Part shown: piece by piece, positions 17,332-25,911 of the stretch
Numbering within the stretch: the stretch's first letter is position 1
Layout of the letters: every line of letters starts with the position of its first letter
Assembly (NCBI RefSeq): GCF_000378425.1
Contig: NZ_KB899809.1
Location: forward strand, 1-64,000
Direction: 5' to 3'
DNA: 64,000 nt
DNA from: Cohnella laeviribosi DSM 21336
GTDB lineage: Bacteria > Bacillota > Bacilli > Paenibacillales > Paenibacillaceae
The notes under the pieces: model-generated
Databases searched by the model: none
What the model saw: only the letters and a program-made list of their open reading frames with translations
What the model was told of the DNA's origin: nothing
Translations under genes and position numbers: made by a program

Positions 17332-17912
17332 TACGATTTTTTCCTCCGGGCTATCGCGATGGATACTATGATCAGTCCGGCCACGATAGCGCTCGCAATA
17401 ATCCAAGAATTGTTGTTTGCCTTCGGTTTTTCTGGTTGTGATTCTGTCACTGAGGCGCTTTTTTCCTCGGATGGACTCGCTGAAGGAGGAATGGCCGATG
17501 TAGCCGGTGAAGGCGAAACGGATGGAACAGGTTCCGGTTTTTCTGTTGGAGATTGCATTTCCACGTTAAAAGTATAAGAACCGTTAATGGGATGTCCGTC
17601 GCGCCCGACGATTTTCCAGTTCACGGTGTAAGAGCCCGAAGATAGCGGCTTTTTGAGCTTCCCTTTCATTTGTTCCTTCTCGATTTGAATGTCCGACACA
17701 GCGTATGAATTCCCATCTTGGTCTTTGACCTCAAAGGAACTGAGCGGTTCCACTTCTGTGTTAAAGACCATCAAAATTTCGGACACTTCGTCTCGAACGA
17801 CTTCATTTGCAGCCGGTGAAGATGATGTTAATTTAGTATGCGCAAATACGCTATTGGGAAAACCAACAATAGACAACAGCAATATAACAGGTATGAGTTC
17901 TTTTCTTTTCAA
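17331..17912 (-). CDS. copC: CopC-domain extracytoplasmic copper-binding protein
   Basis: The 193-aa protein has a signal peptide ending in VFA, so the mature chain would begin with HTKLTSSSP; an N-terminal His is the Cu(II) ligand in CopC. The beta-barrel domain includes VNWKIVGRDGHPINGSYTF with a second His ligand. A Pro/Ser-rich linker and a C-terminal span (WIIASAIVAGLIIVSIAIA) with a basic end anchor it. The start is TTG. It is translationally coupled to copD. Confidence 0.88.
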   Translation of the reverse strand: MKRKELIPVILLLSIVGFPNSVFAHTKLTSSSPAANEVVRDEVSEILMVFNTEVEPLSSFEVKDQDGNSYAVSDIQIEKEQMKGKLKKPLSSGSYTVNWKIVGRDGHPINGSYTFNVEMQSPTEKPEPVPSVSPSPATSAIPPSASPSEEKSASVTESQPEKPKANNNSWIIASAIVAGLIIVSIAIARRKKS

Positions 17913-18068
17913 AGCGATCCGCCTTTCGCCAATTATTCAACATTAATTATAACAGCAGCTTTAATTATTAATGGGTACGACTTTGTGAACAATGCACATA
18001 TGTTCATCCCATCATATGAAAGTGGTGATATAATAAGACTAAAATATGTTTAAGGAGTGGCTGTTGCG

Positions 18069-18548
18069 GTGAAAAACCGTTCTCTTTTGTTTGGCGTCAT
18101 CATAGTCACATTATTTGTTTTATCTGCTTGCGGTAATAACAAATCGGAACATGCTCAGCATCGGGCGGAAAATGGGGATTTGCAGGAAACAACCGCTTCC
18201 CTCAAAGATCTCCCCAGCTTCTTGGATGATTTGCCTAAACAAATCCAGACCGCTTATCAAACAGCAGCCGACGTTAAAGATGTACTTCCTTGGATCCCAT
18301 GTTATTGCGGATGCGGTGAAAGCGCCGGGCATAAAAGCAATTTAAATTGCTTTATTAAGGAAATCAAAGAAGATGGTTCTGTCATTTGGGATGATCACGG
18401 AACCCGTTGCGGCGTTTGTATGGAAACCGCCATGATTACTTCGCAAATGGTGAATGAGAAGAAATCAACAAAAGAAATCCGGACTTATATCGATCAACTT
18501 TATCAAACCGGTTACGCTAAACCGACGCCAACTCCATTCCCGGCATAA
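18069..18548 (+). CDS. PCYCGC-motif lipoprotein
   Basis: The product of about 159 aa has a lipobox (FVLSAC). Its domain contains the diagnostic PCYCGCGESAGHKSNLNCFI and a second Cys group (HGTRCGVCMETA), six or more Cys likely binding metal. The molecular function of this Firmicutes family is not established to my knowledge. GTG 18069 is favoured, with AAGGAG about 11 bases upstream. It lies beside copC and a CzcO-like flavoprotein, suggesting an extracytoplasmic metal role. Confidence 0.85.
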   Translation: MKNRSLLFGVIIVTLFVLSACGNNKSEHAQHRAENGDLQETTASLKDLPSFLDDLPKQIQTAYQTAADVKDVLPWIPCYCGCGESAGHKSNLNCFIKEIKEDGSVIWDDHGTRCGVCMETAMITSQMVNEKKSTKEIRTYIDQLYQTGYAKPTPTPFPA

Positions 18549-18555
18549 ATGGCTG

Positions 18556-19608
18556 CTATCTCAATATATGCTTAACAATGTAGGCTGCATCTTCCCCGAC
18601 TCCGCCAATTAGTGCAGAGCCTCTTCGGTATTGCCATGGCAGTCCCAAAAAGAATAGTCCGGGAACAGGACTTACTCCGCGATCATGCACTGGCATACTT
18701 TTGTGATCCAATACATGTGGTATGTGAATCCAACTATAATCTCGAATAAAACCAGTTGCCCAAATGACATTTTTTATTTGCAATCGGGTATGATCCCGAA
18801 AGATGGCGATGTCAGAGGCAATGTTCTCTGTTCTTGCTCTTAAACGGACTTTACCTTGACGAAACCTATCCCGCAGTTCATAACCGAAGATCGGATCGCC
18901 CATCTTTTTGAGCCGTTTGCCAATGGCAGAGTTTACTCTGGCCCTAAGTATACCTGTTTTTTGAAACCACCAAAAAATGCTCTTCCCGAACAACTCCAAT
19001 GGCATGAACTTCAGCTGATGCCCAAGTGATAATGCAACTTCCGTTTGATCCGATAATTCAACTGCAATTTGTGCCCCGGAGTTGCCAGCTCCCACAATCA
19101 GTACCTGCCCCTCTTGAAGTTGCAGTGGATTGCGATATTCCGATGTATGGAGTTGTCGAACTTCTTGCGAAATATTTGTTGAAAAATAAGGAATAAAAGG
19201 TTTTTGGAACGGACCTGTCGCAATAATGACCTTTTGAGCCAAATAGTCGCCTTTATTCGTAGTAACTTTGAACCCAAAAGCACTTTTCTTGAGCATTAAG
19301 ATTTCTGTATTCACTTGGATTGGCAGACTAAAATGGATCGAGTATTGTTCTAAATAATCAGCAATCTCGTCCTTGGAAGCATAACCGTCAGGATCTCCTT
19401 TTAGTAATAATCCAGGCAGTGAACTATACCATCTTGGTGTAAACAGAACGAGCGAATCGTACCGTTTTCTCCAGCTATCTCCCACTGCTTTCCCTTTTTC
19501 AAGGATAAGAAAAGAAACCTTTGCCTGCTTTAAGTAATACCCGGCAGCCAGCCCGGCTTGTCCGCCTCCAATAATGATAACTTCAAATTCTTGCTGCAAC
19601 ATAAACAC
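18556..19608 (-). CDS. CzcO-like flavin-dependent monooxygenase
   Basis: This protein of about 350 aa has two Rossmann motifs: FAD-binding IIIGGGQAGLAAGYYL near the N-terminus and NADPH-binding VLIVGAGNSGAQIAVEL at mid-chain. An ATG motif (IWATGFIRDY) lies near the C-terminus. This is the class B monooxygenase-like group often found with metal or arsenic resistance genes (CzcO, ArsO). The start is either GTG 19608 or ATG 19602. A second member of the same group lies at 25912-26967. Its substrate cannot be told from sequence. Confidence 0.85.
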   Translation of the reverse strand: MFMLQQEFEVIIIGGGQAGLAAGYYLKQAKVSFLILEKGKAVGDSWRKRYDSLVLFTPRWYSSLPGLLLKGDPDGYASKDEIADYLEQYSIHFSLPIQVNTEILMLKKSAFGFKVTTNKGDYLAQKVIIATGPFQKPFIPYFSTNISQEVRQLHTSEYRNPLQLQEGQVLIVGAGNSGAQIAVELSDQTEVALSLGHQLKFMPLELFGKSIFWWFQKTGILRARVNSAIGKRLKKMGDPIFGYELRDRFRQGKVRLRARTENIASDIAIFRDHTRLQIKNVIWATGFIRDYSWIHIPHVLDHKSMPVHDRGVSPVPGLFFLGLPWQYRRGSALIGGVGEDAAYIVKHILR

Positions 19609-19651
19609 CCGCTTTGCTTAAACGTAATATTTACAGTGCAAAAGTCCGTGA

Positions 19652-20383
19652 TCAAATAAACAAATCCTTTTGCACTTCGAGCTTATATCCGATCCCCCAC
19701 ACAGTCGTAATCATGGCGGCAGCTTCCGGCGATATCCGGTTCAGTTTCTCTCTGACGCGTTTAATATGAGTATCAACCGTACGAATATCGCCGAAAAAAT
19801 CATATTTCCATACGTCTCTTAAGAGTTCTTCGCGTGAGAACACTTTATCCGGCGAGCTAGCCAAAAAATGTAACAGATCGTATTCTTTAGGCGTAAAATT
19901 GACCTCTTGGCCCCTGGCTGTAACCCGACGGGCGTCATGTTCGATAATCAGATGGGGGAAAACGATTTTGTTATTGCCGAAAAAGAAATCCTTAGATACA
20001 AACGCTGTGGCAGAAGATCGCCTCAAAATCGCTTTTATCCGGGAAACCACTTCGCGCGGACTAAACGGCTTGACGACGTAATCGTCCGCCCCTGCCTCAA
20101 AGCCTTGTACGCGATTCACTTCATCGCCTTTGGCTGTAAGTATAAGGACCGGTGTCGCTTTTTGTTGACGCAGACGCGCACATACCTCGATCCCGTCGAT
20201 CCTTGAAAGCAAGAGGTCAAGTATGATTAAATCATAATCATATTGAATTGCTTTTTGAAGAGCAGTCCCCCCGTCTTCGGCTTCTTCAATGGAGTAACCC
20301 TCCTTCTCCAGATACAATCGCAAAAGACGGCGAATACGCTCTTCGTCATCAACAACCAAAATACGATTTCCGAACTCACTCAT
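19652..20383 (-). CDS. ResD-like OmpR-family response regulator
   Basis: The product of about 243 aa has a receiver domain (RILVVDDEERIRRLLRLYL, phospho-Asp in YDLIILDLLL, KPFSPREVV). An OmpR winged helix follows (FTPKEYDLLHFLASSPDKVFSREELL, FFGDIRTVDTHIKRVREKLN). The closest family in memory is ResD. The start is ATG 20383, with AAGGAGG upstream. No sensor kinase gene is adjacent, so it is an orphan here. A BlaI-like dyad lies 110 bases upstream. Confidence 0.9.
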   Translation of the reverse strand: MSEFGNRILVVDDEERIRRLLRLYLEKEGYSIEEAEDGGTALQKAIQYDYDLIILDLLLSRIDGIEVCARLRQQKATPVLILTAKGDEVNRVQGFEAGADDYVVKPFSPREVVSRIKAILRRSSATAFVSKDFFFGNNKIVFPHLIIEHDARRVTARGQEVNFTPKEYDLLHFLASSPDKVFSREELLRDVWKYDFFGDIRTVDTHIKRVREKLNRISPEAAAMITTVWGIGYKLEVQKDLFI

Positions 20384-20491
20384 ATGAAGTCCGCTCCTCC
20401 TTGAAGAGATGACCCCTTTTTCCCTCTGGTGCAGTACATCTTTTGAGTAAATTCCCTTCGGATACCTATGCTTTAATTCTATATTCATAAA

Positions 20492-20510
20492 AAACTATGA
20501 GCCATAGTTT
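20492..20510 (-). promoter_or_regulatory. BlaI-like dyad upstream of ResD-like gene
   Basis: AAACTAT-GAGCC-ATAGTTT is a perfect 19-bp dyad with the same arms and arm spacing as those at 336 and 10269, but a different centre. On the minus strand TTGTCA lies just upstream as a possible -35. Apart from this and the terminator below, nothing was recognised between 20384 and 20737. Confidence 0.5.
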
Positions 20511-20644
20511 AATTTGACAATATAATGACATGTTTAGTCTCTTAGAATGAAGCGAAACACTAGAATTCGGAATACTGACGCAATCTGTGAATTACATCGA
20601 CCGAGGACGATCCCTTCCTTTCGTCATGTTTCAGAAAAACAAAA

Positions 20645-20680
20645 AAAGACACTACCCCGAACTCGTAGTATCTTCTGGAT
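20645..20680 (-). terminator. terminator of the ars operon
   Basis: An imperfect stem (AGATACTAC / GTAGTGTCT) is followed by seven T on the minus strand. It lies just beyond the phosphatase remnant that ends the minus-strand ars genes. Confidence 0.7.
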
Positions 20681-20737
20681 GACTGTAAGTAACCCGGCTT
20701 TCATTGTATAAATTCATGCAGAAGAGTCGCTCAGAAA

Positions 20738-21188
20738 CTAAGACTCGGAGTCCTCTCCAAACAATTTCTTCAATGCTTCTTTTTGCACCGGCTGGAGATT
20801 GATGACCGGGCGAATACTCTTTGCTTTAGACTCGGCTTCTTCAATAGAGTCACATACCCCTAAAGCAAGCAACGTTCAAACAGCCACTGTCCCCGTTCTT
20901 CCTTTTCCTCCGCCGCAGTGGAATGCCACTTTTTTCCCTTGTCTATATGCATGTACGACTTTATCGATTGCCTGTTTGAACAAAACTTCTTGGGTCTGAG
21001 GATCATTATCGCCTAATGAAATTTGGATCCACTCCGCATTTGCAGACGGGTATGCATTCTGTCGCTTCTCCGCGCAAGTCGACGATAAAATCGACATTTT
21101 CCTGCTTTACCATGGCTTCGACATCTGCAGCTCCACCGAAAAATATTTTGTTTTCATGTAAAGACTGGTAGGTTTTTTCTAGTGTCAT
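20738..21188 (-). pseudogene. dual-specificity protein phosphatase-like gene, broken
   Basis: The N-terminal part starts at 21188 (MTLEKTYQSLHENKIFFGGAADV, FIVDLRGEATE). It shifts frame near 21060 and continues as AYPSANAEWIQISLGDND to the active-site loop FHCGGGKGRTGT (C-x5-R type). An in-frame TGA follows after VAV, and the remaining frame (TLLALGVCDSIEEAESKAKSIRP...) runs to a stop at 20738. One frameshift and one nonsense codon make it a pseudogene. Intact versions in ars operons would be tyrosine phosphatase-like proteins; their arsenic role is unclear. Confidence 0.78.
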
Positions 21189-21207
21189 GAACGATTTCAT
21201 CCTTTGG

Positions 21208-21681
21208 TCAGCATTTATTTTTCTGAAAAGAACCAAACTCAATAAATGTCGGTTCAGTAGGCGGAGTGCAGCAAAGGGATAAATCGCGCGGCTCGCTGGC
21301 AGATTCGAATTCCGAATCCTCTTTCGTGTAAAAAATCTCCCAGGCGTTCCCGTCCGGATCATAGACCCATACTTTATCCTGCACCGCGTAGCAGCACGTA
21401 GTGTTCATTTCGTCGATGAGCAACAAACCGGACTGCCGCAGCCGTTTCCCCATCGCCAGCACTTCTTCGGTATTGTCGACTTGAAAGCCGAGGTGATTAA
21501 GCACGCCCTTTTTCTCGAAAGGACGGACATTCAAAGAGAAATGCAGGGCCGGATAATCCAGCTCAAATTTCGCATAATTGTCTTTAACTTTCGTCGGTTC
21601 CGCCCCAAAAAAGCTACGGTAAAAAGCCAATGATTTCTGTAAATCGGTACAGTTGACAGCAACATGCATACGTTTAATCAT
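21208..21681 (-). CDS. arsI: organoarsenical C-As lyase ArsI (VOC fold)
   Basis: This 157-aa vicinal-oxygen-chelate protein carries the ArsI As-binding pair C96-C97 (MNTTCCYAV) and likely Fe(II) ligands H6, H63 and E115 (GNAWEIFY). ArsI cleaves methyl groups from trivalent methylarsenicals and aromatic arsenicals. A C-terminal extension with CCTPP may add thiol ligands. It lies between two pseudogenes in the ars operon. CadI-type proteins are the near relatives; the Cys pair position favours ArsI. Confidence 0.88.
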   Translation of the reverse strand: MIKRMHVAVNCTDLQKSLAFYRSFFGAEPTKVKDNYAKFELDYPALHFSLNVRPFEKKGVLNHLGFQVDNTEEVLAMGKRLRQSGLLLIDEMNTTCCYAVQDKVWVYDPDGNAWEIFYTKEDSEFESASEPRDLSLCCTPPTEPTFIEFGSFQKNKC

Positions 21682-21702
21682 TTTTGTTCCCTCCTGCTTG
21701 TT

Positions 21703-21981
<279 letters not shown>

Positions 21982-21998
21982 GCTTCACTCCCCTTAAC

Positions 21999-22814
21999 TT
22001 ATTTACCTTCGACTGCAAACTGCTTAATTCTTTCTTCGATCTGATCCCGCACACGCTGAAATACTTTCCATTTTTCTTCATCTGTGCCTATGGCCTTAGC
22101 CGGATCATCAAATCCCCAATGAAACCGGGTAACGTGCGGCGGTGTGATCGGGCATTTATCGTTGGCGTCCCCGCAAAGCGTTATGACGTAATCCGCTTTG
22201 TTCAAAATCTCCGGATTAATCACATCCGACGTTTGTTTGGAGATGTCAACCCCTTTTTCCGCCATTGCTTTGACGGCGTTGGGATTCAGACCATGCGCTT
22301 CAATGCCCGCGCTGTACACTTCGTACTTGTCACCGAGATATTTTTTTCCAAATCCTTCTGCCATCTGGCTGCGGCATGAATTACCGGTACATAAAAAGTA
22401 AACAATTTTTTTTGCCATGACATGAGCACTCCCCTGTTTGTTTGAAATTGGACTTCCGTTTATTTTTACCATATCCTCGACTTTCTGGAATAACTCCGGA
22501 AGAGAGAAGGGTTTTCTAAGAAACTGAATGTTCTCGATGCACGAGCAATCTTCTTCCTTCATGCTGGTTGTGACAAATAAAATCGGAGTGAGAATTACCT
22601 TTTGCCCGATCGTTTGACATAAGCCAAGACCGTTTTCTCCCCATAACTGGACACTTATAATCAGCAAATCATATTCAACGTCATGGACGTACTTCAAAAA
22701 CAGTTGGTGGTTCTCAAAGCAATCGATTCTATACTCTCGTTGTTCCAGATTGTAACAGAGCAAGATCGCATGCGACGGCTCATCTTCTATAAGAGCAATG
22801 CGTTGGGTCACCAT
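21999..22814 (-). CDS. arsC: receiver-domain/arsenate reductase fusion (ArsC, thioredoxin-type)
   Basis: The 271-aa open frame starts with AGGTGA six bases before ATG 22814. Residues 1-117 are a response-regulator receiver: acidic E10/D11, T82/T83 and K101 are kept, but the phospho-acceptor position holds Ser (S54 in [10 protein letters not shown]). Residues 133-271 are a complete LMW-phosphatase-type ArsC with C10, C15, C82 and C89 in ArsC numbering ([19 protein letters not shown]). The linker SNKQGSAHV is a translated GGGGAG ribosome site, so ArsC (ATG 22418) is probably also made alone. The trxB partner next door is broken. Confidence 0.88.
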   Translation of the reverse strand: MVTQRIALIEDEPSHAILLCYNLEQREYRIDCFENHQLFLKYVHDVEYDLLIISVQLWGENGLGLCQTIGQKVILTPILFVTTSMKEEDCSCIENIQFLRKPFSLPELFQKVEDMVKINGSPISNKQGSAHVMAKKIVYFLCTGNSCRSQMAEGFGKKYLGDKYEVYSAGIEAHGLNPNAVKAMAEKGVDISKQTSDVINPEILNKADYVITLCGDANDKCPITPPHVTRFHWGFDDPAKAIGTDEEKWKVFQRVRDQIEERIKQFAVEGK

Positions 22815-22835
22815 AAAAACTCACCTGACTCTCCG

Positions 22836-23894
22836 TCAGGATATTGTTTTAGGTTGGAAATACTTCCGCTGAAACCACAAAGCTACGTTGACCAAGGCAA
22901 TCATGACTGGCACTTCCACCAAGGGACCAATGACAGCTGCGAAAGCTGCGTCCGAATGAATACCGAAAACCCCTACTGCTACGGCAATAGCCAGCTCGAA
23001 GTTATTGCTTGCAGCCGTGAAGGCGAGTGTCGACGTGACCGGATAATTCGCTCCCGATTTTTTTCCCATATAGAAAGAAATCAAAAACATCACCACAAAG
23101 TAAATCAACAGCGGGATCGCGATCCGGACCACATCGAGCGGCAATTGAACAATGGTATCGCCTTTTAACGAGAACATGACGATAATGGTAAATAATAAGG
23201 CAATCAGGGTAATGGGGCTGATTTTCGGAATAAAGACTTTTTCATACCAGGAACGTCCCTTTGCTTTCACTAATGTGAAACGGGTGATCATGCCCGCCAG
23301 GAACGGAATGCCTAAATAAATAAACACGCTTTTTGCCACTTCGGACATCGTAATGTCGACAACCATACCTTGCAGGCCGAACCACCCCGGTAAGATCGTC
23401 ACAAAAATATACGTGTAAACGGAGTAAAACAACACTTGAAAAATCGAGTTGAAAGCGACCAACCCCGCGGCGTATTCGGTATCTCCTTTACACAAATCGT
23501 TCCAAACAATGACCATCGCAATACAACGAGCCAACCCGATCATAATGAGCCCGACCATATATTCGGGATATCCCCGCAAAAAGACGATCGCAAGGACGAA
23601 CATGAAAATCGGGCCGATGACCCAGTTTTGCACAAGGGAAAGCCTTAATATTTTTCCGTTCCGGAACACGCGCCCCAACTCTTCGTAACGCACCTTCGCT
23701 AGAGGAGGATACATCATCAGAATCAGACCGATCGCAATGGGAATGGACGTCGTTCCCACTTGAAACTGATCAAGAAACGAAACGAAATTCGGAAACAGAG
23801 AGCCTGTTCCAATTCCGACAGCCATCGCGGCAAAAATCCACAAAGTCAAATACCGGTCCAGAAAGGATAATTGTTTTCCAGCCTTTTCACTCAT
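22836..23894 (-). CDS. acr3: arsenite exporter, ACR3 family
   Basis: The 352-aa membrane protein has ten predicted spans. It carries the ACR3 signature Cys in [15 protein letters not shown] and the conserved [16 protein letters not shown]. It exports As(III) (and perhaps Sb(III)) driven by membrane potential or protons. It follows arsR after 18 bases and precedes the receiver-ArsC fusion by 21 bases, forming arsR-acr3-arsC. Confidence 0.95.
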   Translation of the reverse strand: MSEKAGKQLSFLDRYLTLWIFAAMAVGIGTGSLFPNFVSFLDQFQVGTTSIPIAIGLILMMYPPLAKVRYEELGRVFRNGKILRLSLVQNWVIGPIFMFVLAIVFLRGYPEYMVGLIMIGLARCIAMVIVWNDLCKGDTEYAAGLVAFNSIFQVLFYSVYTYIFVTILPGWFGLQGMVVDITMSEVAKSVFIYLGIPFLAGMITRFTLVKAKGRSWYEKVFIPKISPITLIALLFTIIVMFSLKGDTIVQLPLDVVRIAIPLLIYFVVMFLISFYMGKKSGANYPVTSTLAFTAASNNFELAIAVAVGVFGIHSDAAFAAVIGPLVEVPVMIALVNVALWFQRKYFQPKTIS

Positions 23895-23912
23895 TTCTTT
23901 TACCCCTTTTGT

Positions 23913-24236
23913 TTACTCGCATCTGACCAACAGCCCCTGCTTTTCCAATTCCTTTAACTTCTCGGACAAATCGGGCAAATGGTTTAAAGCAAAACCGGTT
24001 TCCTCCAATTTCTTCTCATTCAACGAATAAAACACCCATTGACTTTTGCGCGTCTCATGGACCAGTTCGGCCGTTTTAAGACGACTCAAATGCCTGGATA
24101 TGGCCGGTTGGGAAATATTAAATATGGGAACCAGTTCACAGACGCAGCAATCGCGCGTACGCAATAACGAGATGATTTTCAACCGGGTCGGATCAGCAAG
24201 AGCTTTCAGCGTATCGGCCAATTTGTCGAATTCCAT
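23913..24236 (-). CDS. arsR: arsenical-responsive repressor ArsR
   Basis: This 107-aa winged-helix repressor has the As(III) site in the recognition-proximal helix (RDCCVCELVP; the CxC plus an extra Cys match the ELCVCDL-type trithiolate). The HTH is ISQPAISRHLSRLKTAELV. A C-terminal Cys (VRCE) is present. It autoregulates the arsR-acr3-arsC operon; a dyad lies just upstream. Confidence 0.93.
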   Translation of the reverse strand: MEFDKLADTLKALADPTRLKIISLLRTRDCCVCELVPIFNISQPAISRHLSRLKTAELVHETRKSQWVFYSLNEKKLEETGFALNHLPDLSEKLKELEKQGLLVRCE

Positions 24237-24269
24237 GGCCGCCTGTTCACCTCAAAATGAAATAGTTAT

Positions 24270-24285
24270 ATAACCATATTGTTAT
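24270..24285 (-). promoter_or_regulatory. candidate ArsR operator
   Basis: ATAAC-N6-GTTAT lies in an AT-rich promoter region 34 bases upstream of arsR. On the minus strand a TTGACT about 25 bases further upstream can act as a -35. The dyad type fits ArsR-family operators. Confidence 0.5.
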
Positions 24286-24368
24286 TTATATATGCAAAAA
24301 AGTCAATGCCTTCACTTAAAATGATATCCGGCGGGATCAGATTTTTTAGAACGATTGAACAAAAATGA

Positions 24369-24390
24369 AGCCGGCGCATTACTGCCGGCT
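24369..24390 (-). terminator. arsM terminator
   Basis: A seven-pair GC stem (AGCCGGC / GCCGGCT) lies just after the arsM stop. It is followed on the minus strand by TCATTTTTG. Confidence 0.75.
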
Positions 24391-24400
24391 CCTATATACT

Positions 24401-25195
24401 TTAGGCTTTTACCCCTTTAATGATCGCAGATGCGATGTAGTCTTCAATTTTAGCTCCGGGCAACCAATCTTTAATAAATGCTCTCGACTCGTCCTTCGTT
24501 TCAATCGTAACCTGGGTAAAACCGCTTTGTTCCAAGATCATCTTCAACTCATCAATAGGTGAGGCTCCCGAAATGCAACCGGAGTACAATGCATCCAGAT
24601 CATTTTTGATTTCAGCCGGCAGCTCTGCATTCAACACAACATCGGATATGGCGAGCCGACCCCCTGATTTCAGCACACGAAATGCTTCCCTAAACACCTG
24701 CGGCTTATCCGGTGACAAATTGATTACACAATTTGAAATGATGACATCAACTGACTGATCGGCTACCGGCAAGTGTTCGATTTCCCCTAACCGAAACTCT
24801 GTATTGGAAAAACCGCCCTTTGACGCATTTGCACGGGCTTTGCTAATCATTTCCGGAGTCATATCCACGCCAATGACCCGGCCTGTTTCTCCAACCTGAC
24901 GAGAAGCCAAAAAACAGTCGAAACCGCCGCCGCTTCCCAAGTCCAATACGACTTCACCAGGCTTTAACTCCGCGATAGCCTGCGGATTTCCACAACCAAG
25001 GCCGAGATTCGAACCCTCGGGAACGACGGACAACTCTTCGGTTGAGTACCCCAGTTTGGATGAAATCTCGGTTGGTGAGTCACAACATGCAGAAGACGTC
25101 GAACAGCAAGTCCCCGAATTCGATTCCTGCAGAGCAATTTGCTTATAACGGCTTCGGACATTTTGTCGGATTTGGTCTTTTGTAAGATCGCTCAT
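24401..25195 (-). CDS. arsM: arsenite S-adenosylmethionine methyltransferase
   Basis: The 264-aa enzyme has a SAM-binding motif (VVLDLGSGGGFDCF, GVDMTPEMI). It also has the As(III) cysteines C68 (GLGCGNP) and C207 (LYSGCISGASP), plus two N-terminal Cys pairs (TCCSTSSACCDS). ArsM methylates As(III) to mono-, di- and trimethyl species. A GGAGGT site precedes its ATG. It is in the same direction as the upstream sigZ, with a 78-bp gap. Confidence 0.94.
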   Translation of the reverse strand: MSDLTKDQIRQNVRSRYKQIALQESNSGTCCSTSSACCDSPTEISSKLGYSTEELSVVPEGSNLGLGCGNPQAIAELKPGEVVLDLGSGGGFDCFLASRQVGETGRVIGVDMTPEMISKARANASKGGFSNTEFRLGEIEHLPVADQSVDVIISNCVINLSPDKPQVFREAFRVLKSGGRLAISDVVLNAELPAEIKNDLDALYSGCISGASPIDELKMILEQSGFTQVTIETKDESRAFIKDWLPGAKIEDYIASAIIKGVKA

Positions 25196-25273
25196 CGTTT
25201 ATACCTCCAGAGTAATATTAAAGTTCGTTGCGTAAAGGAAGACGATGAATTGTTCAAAGAGACGCAAAACATT

Positions 25274-25834
25274 CTAATTTCTTTCACAGGAATTGCATGT
25301 GCAGGTTGGATTTTTTTCTCTGTAGTCCAGAATATTCCCGTAACGATCTAACTCCAGGTGACAACAAGCAGAAATGAGCTCTTTTAATTTTTGTCTCCCC
25401 CGTTGAACCCTTGATTTGGCACCTGAAAATGAAATGCCCAATTTCTCGCTCAGGTCCTTTTGCGATAGACCTTCAAGCTCGGTTAATTCGATGGCCTCTC
25501 GGTATTTTTCCGGCAATTGACGAATCATCGGCCGCAAGCAATTGGCAAGCTCCTTGTTTAAATTCATATTGTCCGGCTCATTTGATTCAGGTAGTTCTTC
25601 AGGCAACTCTACGATCGGTTTATCTTTACGATAATAATCGATAATGGAATGTCTGGTGATTTGATAAATCCACGGTTGAAGTTTTTGTTCGTCTCGAAGA
25701 CTATCCATCTTGGTGTATATTTTCAGAAAAACATCCTGCAATATATCTTCGACCTCATGCGCCCGATGGGTTCGGCGGAATATAAATGTTTTGAGCGGCT
25801 CGCGAAATGTACTCCATAAAGCCTCGATTTCCAT
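25274..25834 (-). CDS. sigZ: ECF-type sigma factor SigZ
   Basis: The product of about 186 aa has sigma-70 region 2 (HEVEDILQDVFLKIY, LQPWIYQITRHSIIDYYR) and region 4 (PEKYREAIELTELEGLSQKDLSEKLGISFSGAKSRVQRGRQKL). The SigZ-specific Cys-containing tail (SACCHLELDRYGNILDY, NPTCTCNSC) is also present. ATG 25834 has GGAGGT eight bases upstream. No anti-sigma gene is adjacent. The tail cysteines and position before arsM suggest that it responds to thiol-reactive metalloids (inference). Confidence 0.88.
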   Translation of the reverse strand: MEIEALWSTFREPLKTFIFRRTHRAHEVEDILQDVFLKIYTKMDSLRDEQKLQPWIYQITRHSIIDYYRKDKPIVELPEELPESNEPDNMNLNKELANCLRPMIRQLPEKYREAIELTELEGLSQKDLSEKLGISFSGAKSRVQRGRQKLKELISACCHLELDRYGNILDYREKNPTCTCNSCERN

Positions 25835-25911
25835 ACAATGCAACCTCCAATTGTGTGTTTCTTCCTAAGTACAAGGACGTGGCCATTCAAAAAAGGACGC
25901 AAAGACATCGT

